From positions 1 to 42,325 of the forward strand of contig NWUY0305101151.1 of assembly GCA_004151065.3 (NCBI GenBank): DNA of 42,325 bases, in the 5' to 3' direction. The notes beneath the pieces are model-generated. The model saw only the letters and a program-made list of their open reading frames with translations, did no database searches and was not told the DNA's origin. Made by a program: the position numbers and the translations under genes. This DNA is from Larix sibirica (taxonomy: Eukaryota; Streptophyta; Pinopsida; Pinales; Pinaceae). Each line of letters opens with the position of its first letter. The stretch's first letter is position 1. This document shows positions 8,976 to 19,920 of the stretch, one piece after another.

Positions 8976-11050
8976 TATATAGAGAATTGCATTTTGAAGG
9001 GAGATGAGGCATATTTTACTTACTTTATATGCAGCCCATCCAGGTGATGATGTGCTCAATGAATGGTTGTGACTCACTTGATGCCGGGTTTCGATTACAA
9101 GCGTTGAGCCTCAGCATGCAAGGTTGCTCCTGATTAACGCCCTCGATCATACGCCCCGCATTCTCATTTCTGAGCGTTTCCCTAAGCTAGCTATGATTCC
9201 CAGCGGGTGGGGTTGTTTGTTGTCCAAGTTCCATGTCTAAGTTTACCAATTGTTGCCATGTAGAAGTCCCCTTTAACCCATCTTGCCCAACAATATTGAC
9301 CCCCTGGGCCCAGCAATAAATAATAAGAAGGTTGTGCCCAGTTCCAAAAGAAATGAAACTTCTAATGAGTGCAACTCTTCGAATAAATGAGAAGTAGATT
9401 TAGTTCATTGCTCATAGAACCATAGATATATGATGTTGCATATAGAAGTGTACCTTGTCCATGTTCTAGCCTCTAAAGTCTTTTCTAGTGCACAGGAGAA
9501 AAAGGCAAGCAAGTCAATCAATATGTGTCCGTCCAAATCCAGACGATAGCCAGTGGTCAGAGCTGGCTGATAGTAGCCAGTCATTGCAAGAAGGTTTTCA
9601 TTGTCGATAGCCAATTATAGTACTCTCTAAGGCAGTCTCTAAGGACCCCGCTGAGGCTCAACCAAACCGGCATACCTACTATTAGTCCGATGTTATGTGG
9701 AATCCATCTATAATAAATCTACATGATACCTACGTTGAACTTGTCCGTGCTAAGGAAAGCCTACTTTAAGAAGGGCTGTTATAACTACTTACTGCTACCA
9801 ACCCACACCCAATAAGTAAATTAGGGATAACCTTTCTCTTTCTTTCCCTCAATACTTCAGGACCTTATTTGAATATTCAGAGGCCAGCCCAGCCAATCGG
9901 ACAGAAACCCACTATATCTGAAGTAAAAGAAGAGACCTATTCATATGGGGTGTGTCCGGTCCGGATATCTTTCCTTATGATTTGCCTTATGTGAGACACT
10001 TTAGGGGGCCTCTAGACACTTCTGGGTATAAGGCGAAGCCGCACCTTGCCCTCCTACCTCTATCTAAGAGTCACGCCTGTTGGCCCTCGGATTGGTTAAT
10101 TGTTGAGCGTCAACCCCTCTCCTTAACTGAGCTATAGGTTTTTTTATGCTCTCACACCCTAGAAAAAAGGGCAGGGGGGCCACCCTACATATAATATTTT
10201 TTACCTGATGCCAGCGGGGATCGAGATAAGCACCCAATTCACTCGGGCCTAATACCCCTAAAAGCTTAGTTACCTGCCTCACTATAGCCTTCCTGCCTAT
10301 ACACTATCCTCTTACCTTCCTAAGCCGCTGCAAGGCCAACGGCGTTGTGGGAGCAAGCATCCTTGAACCTCTCTCTATTTTCTATAAGGCCAGGTTATAA
10401 CTAGTGGATTTACCAGTCGCAAACTAAGCATGACCATAGGATTTGGCTTCTCTTCGTTGATTCCTTTCACTACGTGCCTTAACTTGTGCTTTGATGTAAC
10501 CTCGCATTCCTACTTTTCCGTATCATGCTAGGACTTAGCGGTTTAATCCATGGGGGTGGACGGGTTTTAACCTCTGGTTTGGGCATCTATGGTAGAATCT
10601 ATGGCTTGGGCCCTACTATTGAGATATGAGTGGGCGAGCCCCGTTATAGTTGTTCCTTTCCCCCGGTAGCTGCACTCGGCAGTAGTAAATGAAACAGGGC
10701 AGTGTCTTCTTTTCTGCCCACGCACCCAAGGAAGCCCGTGACTGCTCAAAGTTCAAATCTGTGAGCAAACAAGTAAAGGCACGGAGTGATTGAACTTCAG
10801 ATCTGTCGCTTCAGCATCCGCTTCCGCTTCCACTCGTATATCTTTATCTTCCACACAGGACACATAGAATGTAACACCATGTAGATTTATTAGAGATGGA
10901 TTTAACATAACATCTGTATTTCATTTATTAGATAGAATTGGAATTGTGTAATATACTTAGTTCAAGACTAGTACCAGCTTCAATGATAACTAGTGATGGA
11001 ATGCCAGTTCTTTTCAATCTATTTTCTGCTTCGCTCAGCTTCTATTACAC
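8976..11050. other. Non-coding DNA, 2.1 kb
   Basis: No gene is recognised. On the minus strand 9050-9300 a mostly open stretch reads GTSTWQQLVNLDMELGQQTT with one stop later; it resembles no family I can name. A tRNA D-arm-like TATAGCTCAGTTAAGG occurs on the minus strand near 10122-10137, but no anticodon or T arm follows. Confidence 0.45.
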
Positions 11051-11057
11051 TTTTTTA

Positions 11058-11217
11058 GATGTGGGCTGTTATTCATCCGTCCCCACCGGGCCGCTCCTTT
11101 CCGGCCAGCATCCAATACTCCAATCTGTGTGCACCTAACTCACTGACTCTGTTGGGTTTGTTTGATCCGTCCGTAGTCCGGCCCATTCCGGTATCTGTGG
11201 GCTGTGTATCCGTCCAG
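11058..11217 (+). repeat. Direct repeat pair GTGGGCTGTnTATCCGTCC
   Basis: GTGGGCTGTTATTCATCCGT at 11058-11077 and GTGGGCTGTGTATCCGTCC at about 11197-11215 share ends and spacing and flank CCGGCC-rich DNA. Confidence 0.5.
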
Positions 11218-11483
11218 GTTCGATCAGTGGGAAGAAATCATGCATGGGTCAGTGGTTCAGTTAATCGGTTACCACCTAACTAACACTCCTTCCGCCCCTT
11301 GTACTCTTTCCCCGTACCGTGTGCCATACCGTGCTGGGTGTGAACAGGGTAACTAACAGAATATAAGCCATTCACTTAAGCCGCTGCACACGTAAATTCA
11401 TTCAAAGCGATTCATCACTAGTGGTTGTTAATCCATGAGCCCTAGTGTTTTCAAAAATTCTAATTGACTAGGTCGCCCTCTTT
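11218..11483. other. Non-coding DNA next to the rRNA fragment
   Basis: If the rRNA fragment continued, its 3' side would lie here on the minus strand. I cannot align this stretch to any conserved rRNA helix. Confidence 0.4.
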
Positions 11484-11575
11484 AAAGCTTGACGCCCAGT
11501 AATTCCTTTTTCAAACCCTGTGTTACCGCGGCTGCTGGCACGGAGTTGGGGCTTCTTCCTTGAGTCATGACTGCT
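11484..11575 (-). rRNA. Small-subunit rRNA fragment (530-loop region), degenerate
   Basis: The minus strand contains GCCAGCAGCCGCGGTAA (within 11522-11540), the universal 530-loop core of SSU rRNA. Before it comes AAGGAAGAAGCCCC then ACTCCGT, with the usual GGCTA mostly lost. After it comes GGAATTACTGGGCGTCAAGC, normally GGAATkACTGGGCGTAAAG. This corresponds to roughly E. coli 16S positions 480-575. The AAGGAAGAAGCCCC stretch fits plant mitochondrial rrn18 better than plastid 16S as I recall them. The segment between the loop and GGAATTACTGG is scrambled, and no other SSU helix is found around it, so this is a non-functional copy of under 100 bases. A bacterial or nuclear-transferred source is not excluded. 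Confidence 0.85.
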
Positions 11576-12364
11576 TTTTTAACCTTATGACTGAGACCTT
11601 GACTGCTTCGCTCAAATAAGATGACCCATTGATAAAACCACCCGTCGGCCCTTACTCCATTGGCCTAACCGCGAACCTTAGGACCTCACTCTATCAGAAC
11701 TTTCTGAAAAAGAAAATAAAAGAACCAAATAAACAACCCCCACACAAGCAATAAACCACCCGCCCCACAATGACAACCCTGAAATAAGGGAAAAAAGCAA
11801 AATAGGTAGGGAAAGCCAGATAGGTAGGGAAGGTGAGCAACGCAAGCAAGAGCCAAAGCAGTGATAAAGAAGCCAGAGAATAGGAAGGGGAGGAGGGAAG
11901 GGGACTAAAGTAAGTGCCGGGAGGGATAAAAAGGAACAGGGATGACGGACGCTGGCGCTATTCAATAGTAGTATGATTATAACTTATGGTTGGGCCAAAA
12001 ATTGACGAAAGGTTACGTTGTTATATTTAATTATATCGAATAATAAAGGCATTTGAAGACGTATGTTCACACCACTGGTGCTATCACGTCTGCTGCTGTG
12101 CAGTCCCATCACTCACATTCCATCCTTGCTATATTATTCCCTTATCACTGGTGGCTTCCTATTATTCCTTTTTTTAAAAAGGGTAAATAAAAAAGTGAAA
12201 GGTTATGGATCTCCTTCAAAAATTACAAATTCTTACAATGGCAAGGACGTCTAGATCGAGTCTCATATTTGAAAACGTAGGGACCTACGGGTTTAATGGG
12301 TATGCACTTCTTTCAGTTATGGAATTTAGAAAGGGGACTCCTCTCTCACACGGATGGACTGCTT
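11576..12364. other. Non-coding DNA with purine-rich tract
   Basis: Positions 11700-11940 form a strongly purine-rich plus strand (GAAAA/GGGAAGG words), giving a proline/leucine-rich false frame on the minus strand. On the minus strand near 11678-11690 the word GGTCCTAAGGT equals part of a conserved LSU rRNA segment, but flanking bases do not agree. No gene is seen. Confidence 0.4.
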
Positions 12365-12790
12365 GGAGGAGCTAGGGTGGGTGCACCTCTAACAATAAAA
12401 GGAAGAAAATTGAATAGACTTTTGCATATTATTCATCTTCTTTATAGAGGTTACAGGCTTCATATTTTGCTGATAGGTTGAGACTCCTTCTTAACTACTG
12501 CTGAGATTATGGCTTGTCCTCCAAAGTAGCACTTTCATTAGCTAGGCACTAGTTCGAGGTAGAGATGTATGGTCGAGGTTCAAGGGGTATAGGTGTGGAG
12601 ATGATTGAGGGCTTAGGTTTCCTAGGTATTATCCTAGGACAAGTTCAACGTATGGATGCGATTTAGGAGTTATTATTTCTTTTTCTTTTTCAATGCACAT
12701 TATTCAATCCATGGAGAGGGAGGGATACCTATTTCTTTTCTTCTCTTTGTCATAGAATGGAGACACTATCACTAAGGCTTTCACTTGGAT
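12365..12790 (+). repeat. Repeat block A, shared pieces with 14074-14961
   Basis: This block shares three segments with the later one. A 21-base exact match, GGAGCTAGGGTGGGTGCACC plus T, lies at 12368-12388. A 43-base near match starting CTAGGTATTATCC lies at 12622-12664. A 25-base exact match starting CTTCTCTTTGTCATAG lies at 12740-12764. A weaker match (TGCACATT...GGAGAG) precedes the last. The order of the segments differs between the blocks, so they were duplicated and then rearranged. Confidence 0.8.
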
Positions 12791-14073
12791 TTCACTCTTT
12801 ATCTTTGTCATAAAGGCTAGTGCATGGGCTTTAATCTTATCTAGCAGCAGATAGATAGGTAGGCACCCACGGCATAGTTGAAATAGGCCTTCATAGATAG
12901 CATACTTGGCAGTGAGTTGTTGGAGGACAGAGAGAGGGTAGAGATCACGGTTGGTTTCTTATTTAGAGGTATGAACGCCATCGTGTTCCATAGTTGTGGT
13001 TCAATCGCTTCCGCTGCAGCTTCCGCTTTTTGTGTGGAATCCCATTATTACTTACAAAAGACAAGTTAAACGTATCCATGGCGATATCTTATATTAACAC
13101 GACGTAGGGTTTATGGAAAGCTCTGGGGAATTGTGACCTCCTTCCTGGGAATGACCTCCTGTGGAGTTTCTCTAAGCATCCTCCTATTCGCCTTTATCTC
13201 GGCGACCTAGTGGTAAGGACCAGTGGGGAATGAAGGGCTTATTGTGGTTCACATACAGACAACAACAAGACGGCATTGGTTTCCAAACAGATAAGCCATG
13301 GGTTCATTGACCTTCTCCTCTCCCATCTGTTGAGAACATGGGGGGACATCTCCTCTTTTGAGTATGATATATGAAGGAAGGGTGTAACTTCTTTATATCC
13401 CGGGGGTAACTTATCTAGAGTAGCTTTAGTTCAAAGGTTGTTACAAAAGCAAAAAGCCAAATGAAAAACGAAGTTTTTCAATCAATATATAGGGCTGGCC
13501 CAAACAAACCAACACTACTGTGACAAGCTGCACTGAGCTTCTTCATGCACCACCAAGATAAATAAGAATTTTCACTATTGTTAATTAGAACAAATAGTGC
13601 ACTAGAGACTCTACTTTGATGACCTTTGTTAAGGATAACTGTTTCAAGTGCCAAAGCTAATAAAGGATACTACTCCTGCCTGGATCATTCTAAGGAATGG
13701 GAGACGCGATCTTTTCTTCTTATTTATTTCTTTTTTGAATTACATAGAAACACTTGGCATTTACAAGGGAAACAAGAGAATGGAAACTAGGAGCTTCTAG
13801 CTTTGTCCTCCCTGGTATGATAGCTATGTAGGTTGTGGTGCCTACCTGTGCCAGTGGGAACAACTATCCCGTCAATCAACTCCTCATTGGTGCACCCAAT
13901 GCTGCCGTTTCCCCTAGTGAGAAGGAAGGAAGGTGGAATTTTGTCGTACTGGAAAGGACGTTATAGTAATAGGTTGTAGTAGCCAGATTTATTATTATTT
14001 TATGAAGCTATTCACTTTCAATGTGGAGTTGTGTAGTTATAGCTGCGTAGAGGTCTGCTTATTAGATTTCCAG
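12791..14073. other. Non-coding DNA, 1.3 kb
   Basis: No gene is seen. The TTATTTATTTCTTTTTTxA phrase at about 13720 recurs at 26578. Confidence 0.45.
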
Positions 14074-14961
14074 CTAGGTATTATCCTTGGACAAGGTCAA
14101 CGTTTCCATGCAATTTATACCTACCATAGCATTGGTTGTTTGCTCTGCTTTCTTCTCTGTTTGAACTTAACTTCCGCTTCCGCGTGCTTCCGTACCTTAC
14201 TGTTAAGGCTTTCACTAAGGCTTTCACAAGGTCAAGGTGAGGCTAAAGGTGGTGAATCAACTGCAAGGACGTAGCGATGCAATTCTCACGTAGATATGCG
14301 AGTATAACATATATATATGGCAAGTTGCCTACGCCAATCAACATTGACTAGCGGCGTCTGAACTGGGCTATAGCAGAGTGGGCTCTATGAACTGGACCGT
14401 TAAGGTGGTCTCTAAGAGGAAACAACCTATAGCTTCTTCGCTAGAGCAGCTCTTAGAAGTAAGTTTTATTTATTTTGCACATTGAAACCCACGGAGAGCT
14501 ATGGAGACCCGGGGGCCTTTTCCTTCTTCTCTTCTCTTTGTCATAGAATGGAGACTAACTAGCATTTATTCTTTTTCTGCGGGATGGAGACTAGAGTTCT
14601 TCTTTTGTTTTTTGGACGGACACATCCCTTCCTTTCTCTATTTTATACTTATTCAGAGCAGCGGGACACAACATCCAAATAAACTTAAGCATTGTTTTTT
14701 ACCAGATAATGCATGGGGAAGCTGTAGATGACTCGATCGGGGTAATCCAGAGTGGTTAGTTAGACTTGACTATGCAATTGGCAAGTAAGGTGCATATACT
14801 AACTAGGACTAGGAGCAATCTTACTTCTTTTTTATTTTCATTGTGCACTCCTCAGGGCATGAGACTAAAGGAGTTCTTATTAGTGCATGTGGACTACAGC
14901 TACTCTGGGGACTCCTATAACATGTACTGTTGGGAGGAGAGGAGCTAGGGTGGGTGCACCT
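14074..14961 (+). repeat. Repeat block B, shared pieces with 12365-12790
   Basis: It holds partners of the block A segments: 14074-14116 (CTAGGTATTATCC unit, about 36 of 43 bases equal), 14531-14555 (25 bases exact) and 14941-14961 (21 bases exact). The frames overlapping these (13933-14274, 113 codons; 14501-14731) show no family motif. Confidence 0.8.
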
Positions 14962-16486
14962 AAAACTGTACCTGCCTGCATGAATGAGACCCACAAATTG
15001 AATACAGTCAAGTTATAAACTAATGTTCCCCGTAAAGGTGGGGCTAGTGGAATTAGATACGGGGAGCAACGTAGATATGCTATATCATATTGTAACACGT
15101 AGGGACCACATGTGGTATCAATTTTTGTATTGCCTCTTGGGATTGAGTGTAAACCTTTGCATTTAACCTTGGCGAGGCTAGAACATGGAAAAGTGAGACG
15201 TAGATATGTGAGTCTCAAACGACTACTAGTAGTTAGTAGCTGTAAATCCACATGTCAGAACTAAAAATATTTGTTGAACTCAGAAAGGGACTATAGCAAC
15301 AAGTTATTAATAAAAAGAGTAGTAGGGCAAGAAGGCTTTCACTTATTTATTTGTTTAACTAATCACAAGTGTACTCTGTCTTCTTATAAACTACTCATAG
15401 GGAAAAGTGAAATAACTAGCGGGACTAAAGAAAACAACAAGTTGAACTACTAATTCAGTAGATCTTCCCTCCCATGTTGGTTGGATGTGTCCCGTGTTTA
15501 AGGTGAGTTGTCTATCTGGCTTTACTTTAAAGGCTAGCTAGTAGTTGGACTCAACATTGATCTACATTTGTGATACTGGCATAGAGAAGTTTCACTTTAT
15601 TTGTAATTAGTTATATACTGCAATCATAATAATAAAAATGAAAAGGTACAAAATTGATGTTAATTAGTTGGAACTGATTATTAAACTTTGTCTAATAATT
15701 TGCCAATATGTATTTATGCATGTGAAAAACAAGAAGAATTTTCTACACATATCTAGATTGAATTGTTTATTTTTAGGTGAAATCCATATAAACACAACAA
15801 AAGGGAAATCAATAATATATGATGCGCGCATAAACAAGTTGAACTTGTATGTCATAAGAAACCGTATAAATTCATGTATTGATTGATAGAAACCTAACCT
15901 CTTTTTGGGGTCAGATTACATATCTTATATAGGGCAAGAAACCGGATTGAGTCTTACCTAAAGGCCATTTCCATCAGTTTACATAGGGAGCAATATTCCA
16001 CATATCATAGTAGGAGTTTGCTTTGTCTGCATCTGCATAGAACCCAAGTATAAATAATTATAGGGACCTAAAGTGGAATTTTAGCTATATTAACCATATA
16101 CTTTGATGAGAGGTTTACCTCGTGGCAGTAGGATAGAATATGTCGTTCCAAGGGGAGTTAGTTTTATCGTATGGGAGTTAAGAGAGTTGTTCCAGTCCTG
16201 TTCTTGCAGAACGAACAGGGCCTTATCAGGTCTTTATTAATAAGCTCAATAAGATACTGTAATATCTATGTTATATAACCCGGACTCGCGACGTTTCACT
16301 TACTTTCCATTGTAATTTATGTCATCTGATAACAAAGCTACTAGGTAGGATATCGTAAGTAAATGTTAATTGAAATTCCACACTAGATTTGAAAATAAAT
16401 ATTTTCATATAAAAACTATGGACAAGGGCTTAATACATATTTTCAATCCACGGGTCAAAGTGATGGACCCATTAGTAATAATAGGT
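14962..16486. other. Non-coding AT-rich DNA, 1.5 kb
   Basis: No gene is seen. A 123-codon frame (14880-15251, minus) is unrecognised. The phrase ACGTAGATATGYGAGT recurs at 14289 and 15199, and AGATATGTGAGTATAAGATA near 3150 is related. Confidence 0.45.
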
Positions 16487-16541
16487 AAAACCTTACTCTC
16501 CGAATAGCTCTTCCTCTCCGAAATAGATCTTACTCTCCAAA
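16487..16541 (-). repeat. 18-bp satellite TTCGGAGAGnnnGATCTA, inverted copy
   Basis: Plus-strand units such as TAGCTCTTCCTCTCCGAA (16505-16522) repeat about three times. Read on the minus strand they match the plus-strand array at 19921-19976. The two arrays form an inverted pair about 3.4 kb apart. Confidence 0.75.
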
Positions 16542-16648
16542 TGAATATATATTCCTATACAACTTAACTTATATTCGCACTGAACACACTCCGAGCTAGA
16601 GCTATCCGAAGCAGCAGTGGAATTGCAGAGAAGATAAAAAATGGGCAA

Positions 16649-16710
16649 TGTATATGTGTGTGCACGTGGGTACGTGTGTGCATATGTATGTTTATGCGTA
16701 TGTGTGCATA
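16649..16710. repeat. Alternating TG/CA tract, about 60 bp
   Basis: The tract is made of GTATATGTGTGTGCACGTG-like purine-pyrimidine alternation with imperfect TATG/CGTG variants. It produces His/Thr-rich and Val/Cys-rich false frames on the two strands. Such DNA can take the Z form and slips readily. Confidence 0.8.
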
Positions 16711-17459
16711 ATAAAAGGGAATTCAAATTAAGCTCATTGGACCATCCATATAAAAGAATGGTTAAACAACAAGGTTCGGAACAGCAGATTCTAACACTTC
16801 GTATCATTGGCGGGAAAACATACAGTTATGGGGTTAGTGGACATAGATAACGCTAGCCAGTTATATATATAAATAGTGGAATAATAAATCATAAGTGAAA
16901 TCTAGAGAAATACGCGCTATAGACTTTCTTAAGAGGCTTGTTTCCACAGCACTACTACTACTGGGGGGCTTAGGCTTTCCCACCCACAATAGGGACCAGG
17001 TCCAGTCCACCAACCAATGGGCTCTTCAGTTAGTCCAGTTCATAGGGGGCTTACTGTACCAAACTTAGTAGGGCTTTCACTCAAAGCTTCAAACGATATT
17101 TGCACAAATAAAAGTAATGGAATAAGCTAGGTTTTTAAGAGTTTCAACACTGGACCGAATTTGGGCAAGGTGGCTCGAAAGGGTACTTACTTCACCTCTC
17201 TCGGGTATTTTGTGATGGGTAACATCAATCAATAAATCAAATCAATCTAGCATAAAATAAAGAAATAAATCGGTGTGCTTGGTGAGGCTTCTGCTTCTTG
17301 GCTCTCGCCCCTACCTGGCATAATACTGGCTTTATTTATCTAACCCCTCCAAGAAGACTGGCTCTGTTATATTTACTCGTCTGGCTCCAACTCCTTACTT
17401 ATCAAATAAATCAATCAGTGCCCCACCCCGCTCGCCTTGCAAGGGCGCATAAGCATAAG
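16711..17459. other. Non-coding DNA
   Basis: No gene is seen. A CGCCTTGCAAGGGCG imperfect palindrome is present near 17435-17449. Confidence 0.4.
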
Positions 17460-18000
17460 TTCTATCTCTAGTTCTAATAGTAATGATAGCTATAACTCCT
17501 ATTTCTATTTGGCAAAGTCTGACAAGTCCAACTAGTTCATTAGCCTTGGCCTTAGCTGAGCTAAGCATAGTTAAACTCTGTAGTTCTAATTAGCCTTAGT
17601 AAATAAGTAAGGTACTAAGCCATAGTCTCCATTATTTTCATTTTCAAATAGTTCCCTTCCTTTTCCTTTATACCTGAGCTAAAGCTAAGAATCATAAGGT
17701 CTTAGCCATAGAGTTAGTACTAAAACTTTATACTTACTATAACTGTACACTATTGTACTAAGTACTACTATTAGCTGTAGAGTAGGTCTACTTAAGTCCG
17801 ACTACTTTAGTCCATATAGTAAGAGTACTATTAGCAGTACACTACTAGCAAAGACTACTTGCTTTAGTCCCGTAAGTCTTATCCATAAAGACTTAGCAGC
17901 AAGAACTACTTGTAGTCCATAGAGTAATAGCTATAGTAGAGTAAGCCTTTTTAGACTCTATTTTTATTCCACTACTACTTTGGTGGAGTCTGAAGCTGTA
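17460..18000. repeat. Cryptic repeat tract rich in TAGT/ACTA/CTTAG words
   Basis: Over 500 bases are built from AGTACTACT, ATTAGC, AGTCCATA and GACTACTTG words in changing order, for example the repeated phrases AGTCCATATAGTAAGAGTACT and AGTCCATAGAGTAATAGC. No fixed period is seen. The word set grades into the repeat family that follows. Confidence 0.6.
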
Positions 18001-18107
18001 GATAAAAAATTACTATACACAAGTATTGGAGATTAATATGAAAATGAAAGCTTATTGGAGTTACACCTGTAACAAATCAGCTCTCACCATACCGTCTTAA
18101 GCTTAGA

Positions 18108-18137
18108 GTGAAAGCCTAAATAGACAAGCCCTAGTCT
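18108..18137 (+). repeat. 30-bp exact dispersed repeat, partner at 20936-20965
   Basis: The 30 bases beginning GTGAAAGCCTAAATAG and ending GCCCTAGTCT are identical at 20936-20965. Looser relatives (AGAGTGAAAGCC) occur at about 20722, 21364 and 32858. Confidence 0.9.
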
Positions 18138-18204
18138 ATATCATATAAATTCTGACTAGCCTTAGTCACTTAGCCAGTATTGCCTTGGTCCTGGGAAAAA
18201 AGCC

Positions 18205-18300
18205 TTAAGAGCAAGCTTATGAGTCTGCTTAGTCCCGCCTGGACTGCCCTATGGACACTTTCTTTCTCTTACTTGCCTTAGGTGAAAGCCTTAGTCTTAC
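18205..18300 (+). repeat. ATGGACAC repeat family, copy 1
   Basis: The order CTTAGTCCCGCCTGGAC, CCTATGGACACTTTCTTT, CTTGCCTTGG, AGCCTTAGT is shared, with heavy divergence, by blocks at 19225-19350, 19735-19850, 20990-21300 and 21395-21680. The core is CCGCCTGGAC...CTATGGACACT. Confidence 0.65.
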
Positions 18301-19074
18301 TTAAAATATCCCACATTTTTACTAATCTTGCTTTATTGAATATCCATATTGATATATACTAGGCTCATGCTCATACAGCCTTATCCTGTCTCAATTTACC
18401 ATAAAAAAAAAGCCTTCAGATACTAGTTTAGTTAAAGCAGTTGGACTGGAGCTAGTCCCCCTATGGATGGAATGCCTTAAGCCAAAGAGTTAAGGCCTAA
18501 AAAATAGTAGTCTCCACCTAGTTTCGTGGAGTATAAGATCTTCTTAAGCTCTATTGAAAGAACTACTATACAAGTCTCAGTTCCTGGATCTGCTACTACC
18601 ACCACCTTTTGTTAATCAATTGACCACTTGATAGAGGTTTTAACTTGTAGACTCTAATTTTCCAGTTATTATAAGGCCAGGTTCATACTCTTTTGTATAA
18701 TCTGTTATTCTTAGATTGATTATAATTAGTCCGATGCCTCCGGTGAACTAACCAATCTAGGTGAACTTACTCTGTTGGAGGCTTCGGTAAGAGATCTCAT
18801 AGGATAAAAAGAGTGAAATGAACAACTAACTCTGATTTGTACCGTTTGTAGGGTAAGAGCTCTTTGGAGAGAAAGATTCAAATTAAAAACTATCATGGAT
18901 GAAAATGCCCATACAGACCCAAGCCAGACTTCCCGCACAAACATTTTCCCAAAATGATAAGGCATTTGAGAGCATTTAACGGCGAACAGGTTGGAAGTGC
19001 CCCTATCAGCAACTTTACTTCCAATTCAACTCTTAAATTCATCCAACAAAGTAAACAAAATATTTTATACCTGG
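18301..19074. other. Non-coding DNA between repeat copies
   Basis: No gene is seen. It contains GGCTCATGCTCAT near 18361, a partial member of the repeat at 19613 and 20653. Confidence 0.4.
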
Positions 19075-19200
19075 ACTGACTAGCCTTATTAGCAAATTTT
19101 GTTGGAGCTTCATACAACAAAGAAGTTATCTCACTAATTGTATAAAATGCTGTTGGATCTACCTATGCAACTTTTTCCTTCTTTAATTTAGAATCCCGCA
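19075..19200 (+). repeat. Direct repeat pair with 20045-20170, about 120 bp
   Basis: Both copies read CTTA(C)T...AGCAAAT, GCTGTTGGAGCTTCA (or TTTTGTTGG...), ACTAATTGT, then ATGCTGTTGGATCTACC and an AT-rich end. The core GCTGTTGGATCTACC is exact. The partner lies about 970 bases downstream. Confidence 0.7.
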
Positions 19201-19224
19201 TATTCTTTTTGTCTTGTCCGCCAA

Positions 19225-19350
19225 GCCTTAAGAGACTAGCTTAGTAGTTCCGCTTAGTAGTCCCGCCTGGAGCCCCCCCTATGAGGAACACTTGCTTTAT
19301 TAGTCTTTGCCTTGGTCCAAGCAGCAAAGAAACAAGCACCTTTAGAGACT
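19225..19350 (+). repeat. ATGGACAC repeat family, copy 2
   Basis: Contains GAGACTAGCTTAGT, CCCGCCTGGAG, CCCCTATGAGGAACACTT and GTCTTTGCCTTGGTCCAAGC followed by AGCAAAGAAACAAGC, in the same order as the other copies. Confidence 0.65.
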
Positions 19351-19462
19351 CTATATTTCTAAGTTTAATGGCATAGAGTGCCTTAGAGTAAAAGCTTGAA
19401 TAAAGAGACAAGCCTTACATAGGTGGAGTGAATATCGTCTTATTAAGCGGCTGAAGATACAG

Positions 19463-19500
19463 AACTACTAATATATATGTAATATATACATATATTAGTT
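19463..19500. repeat. AT-rich inverted repeat (hairpin)
   Basis: TAATATATATGTA and TACATATATTA (continuing as TAGTT) form an imperfect stem of about 12 bp with a 5-base loop. Function unknown. Confidence 0.55.
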
Positions 19501-19612
19501 AACTTACCATTCTGTGGGAACTTCAGAGAATAAGATTAAAAACTCGTGATCCAAATATAAAAATATCACCTTATTTAAGTACGGAATTACTTATTGACAC
19601 GCTACCTTTATA

Positions 19613-19700
19613 CACTTCATTTTCCCCATCTGAATAGGCCGGCTCATGCTCGTTATCCAAATAGAATACCACTTTTATTAATTTCATTTAATCGCATATA
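19613..19700 (+). repeat. GGCTCATGCTCGTTATC repeat, partner at 20650-20720
   Basis: TTTTCCCCATCTGAATAGG, GGCTCATGCTCGTTATCC and ATAGAATACCAC are followed in the partner by closely similar words. The exact core is GGCTCATGCTCGTTATC. Confidence 0.7.
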
Positions 19701-19734
19701 CTTTTGAAAGCCCCAGTGCCATCCATGTAAACAA

Positions 19735-19850
19735 GCCCAAAGAGACTAGCTTAGTCAAACAGTTAGCCCCGCCTGCTGGAGTTCTATGGACACTACTAGT
19801 TTTATTCTTAACCTTGGCCCAGCAGAATAAACAAGCCTTAATATATTCTA
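19735..19850 (+). repeat. ATGGACAC repeat family, copy 3
   Basis: Contains AAGAGACTAGCTTAGTC, CCCGCCTGCTGGAGTT, CTATGGACACTACTAG, CCTTGGCCCAGCAGAATAAA and CAAGCCTTAA in family order. Confidence 0.65.
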
Positions 19851-19920
19851 TTAATCCATGCGCTTTGCTTTAGTCTTAAGCTGTCTAGAAATAACTAATA
19901 TACTTTGTGTGTACCTTACG

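Noticed and set aside
10122-10137. tRNA-like D arm TATAGCTCAGTTAAGG on the minus strand
   Set aside because: No acceptor pairing, anticodon arm or T arm could be found at the proper distances; one 16-base match to a common arm is not enough.
11660-11700. LSU rRNA-like GGTCCTAAGGT on the minus strand
   Set aside because: Only 11 bases match, the conserved AGCGAAATTCC that should follow is absent, and no other LSU helix is near.
16493-16850. Overlapping frames rich in His/Thr and Val/Cys
   Set aside because: They are produced by the TG/CA tract on the two strands.
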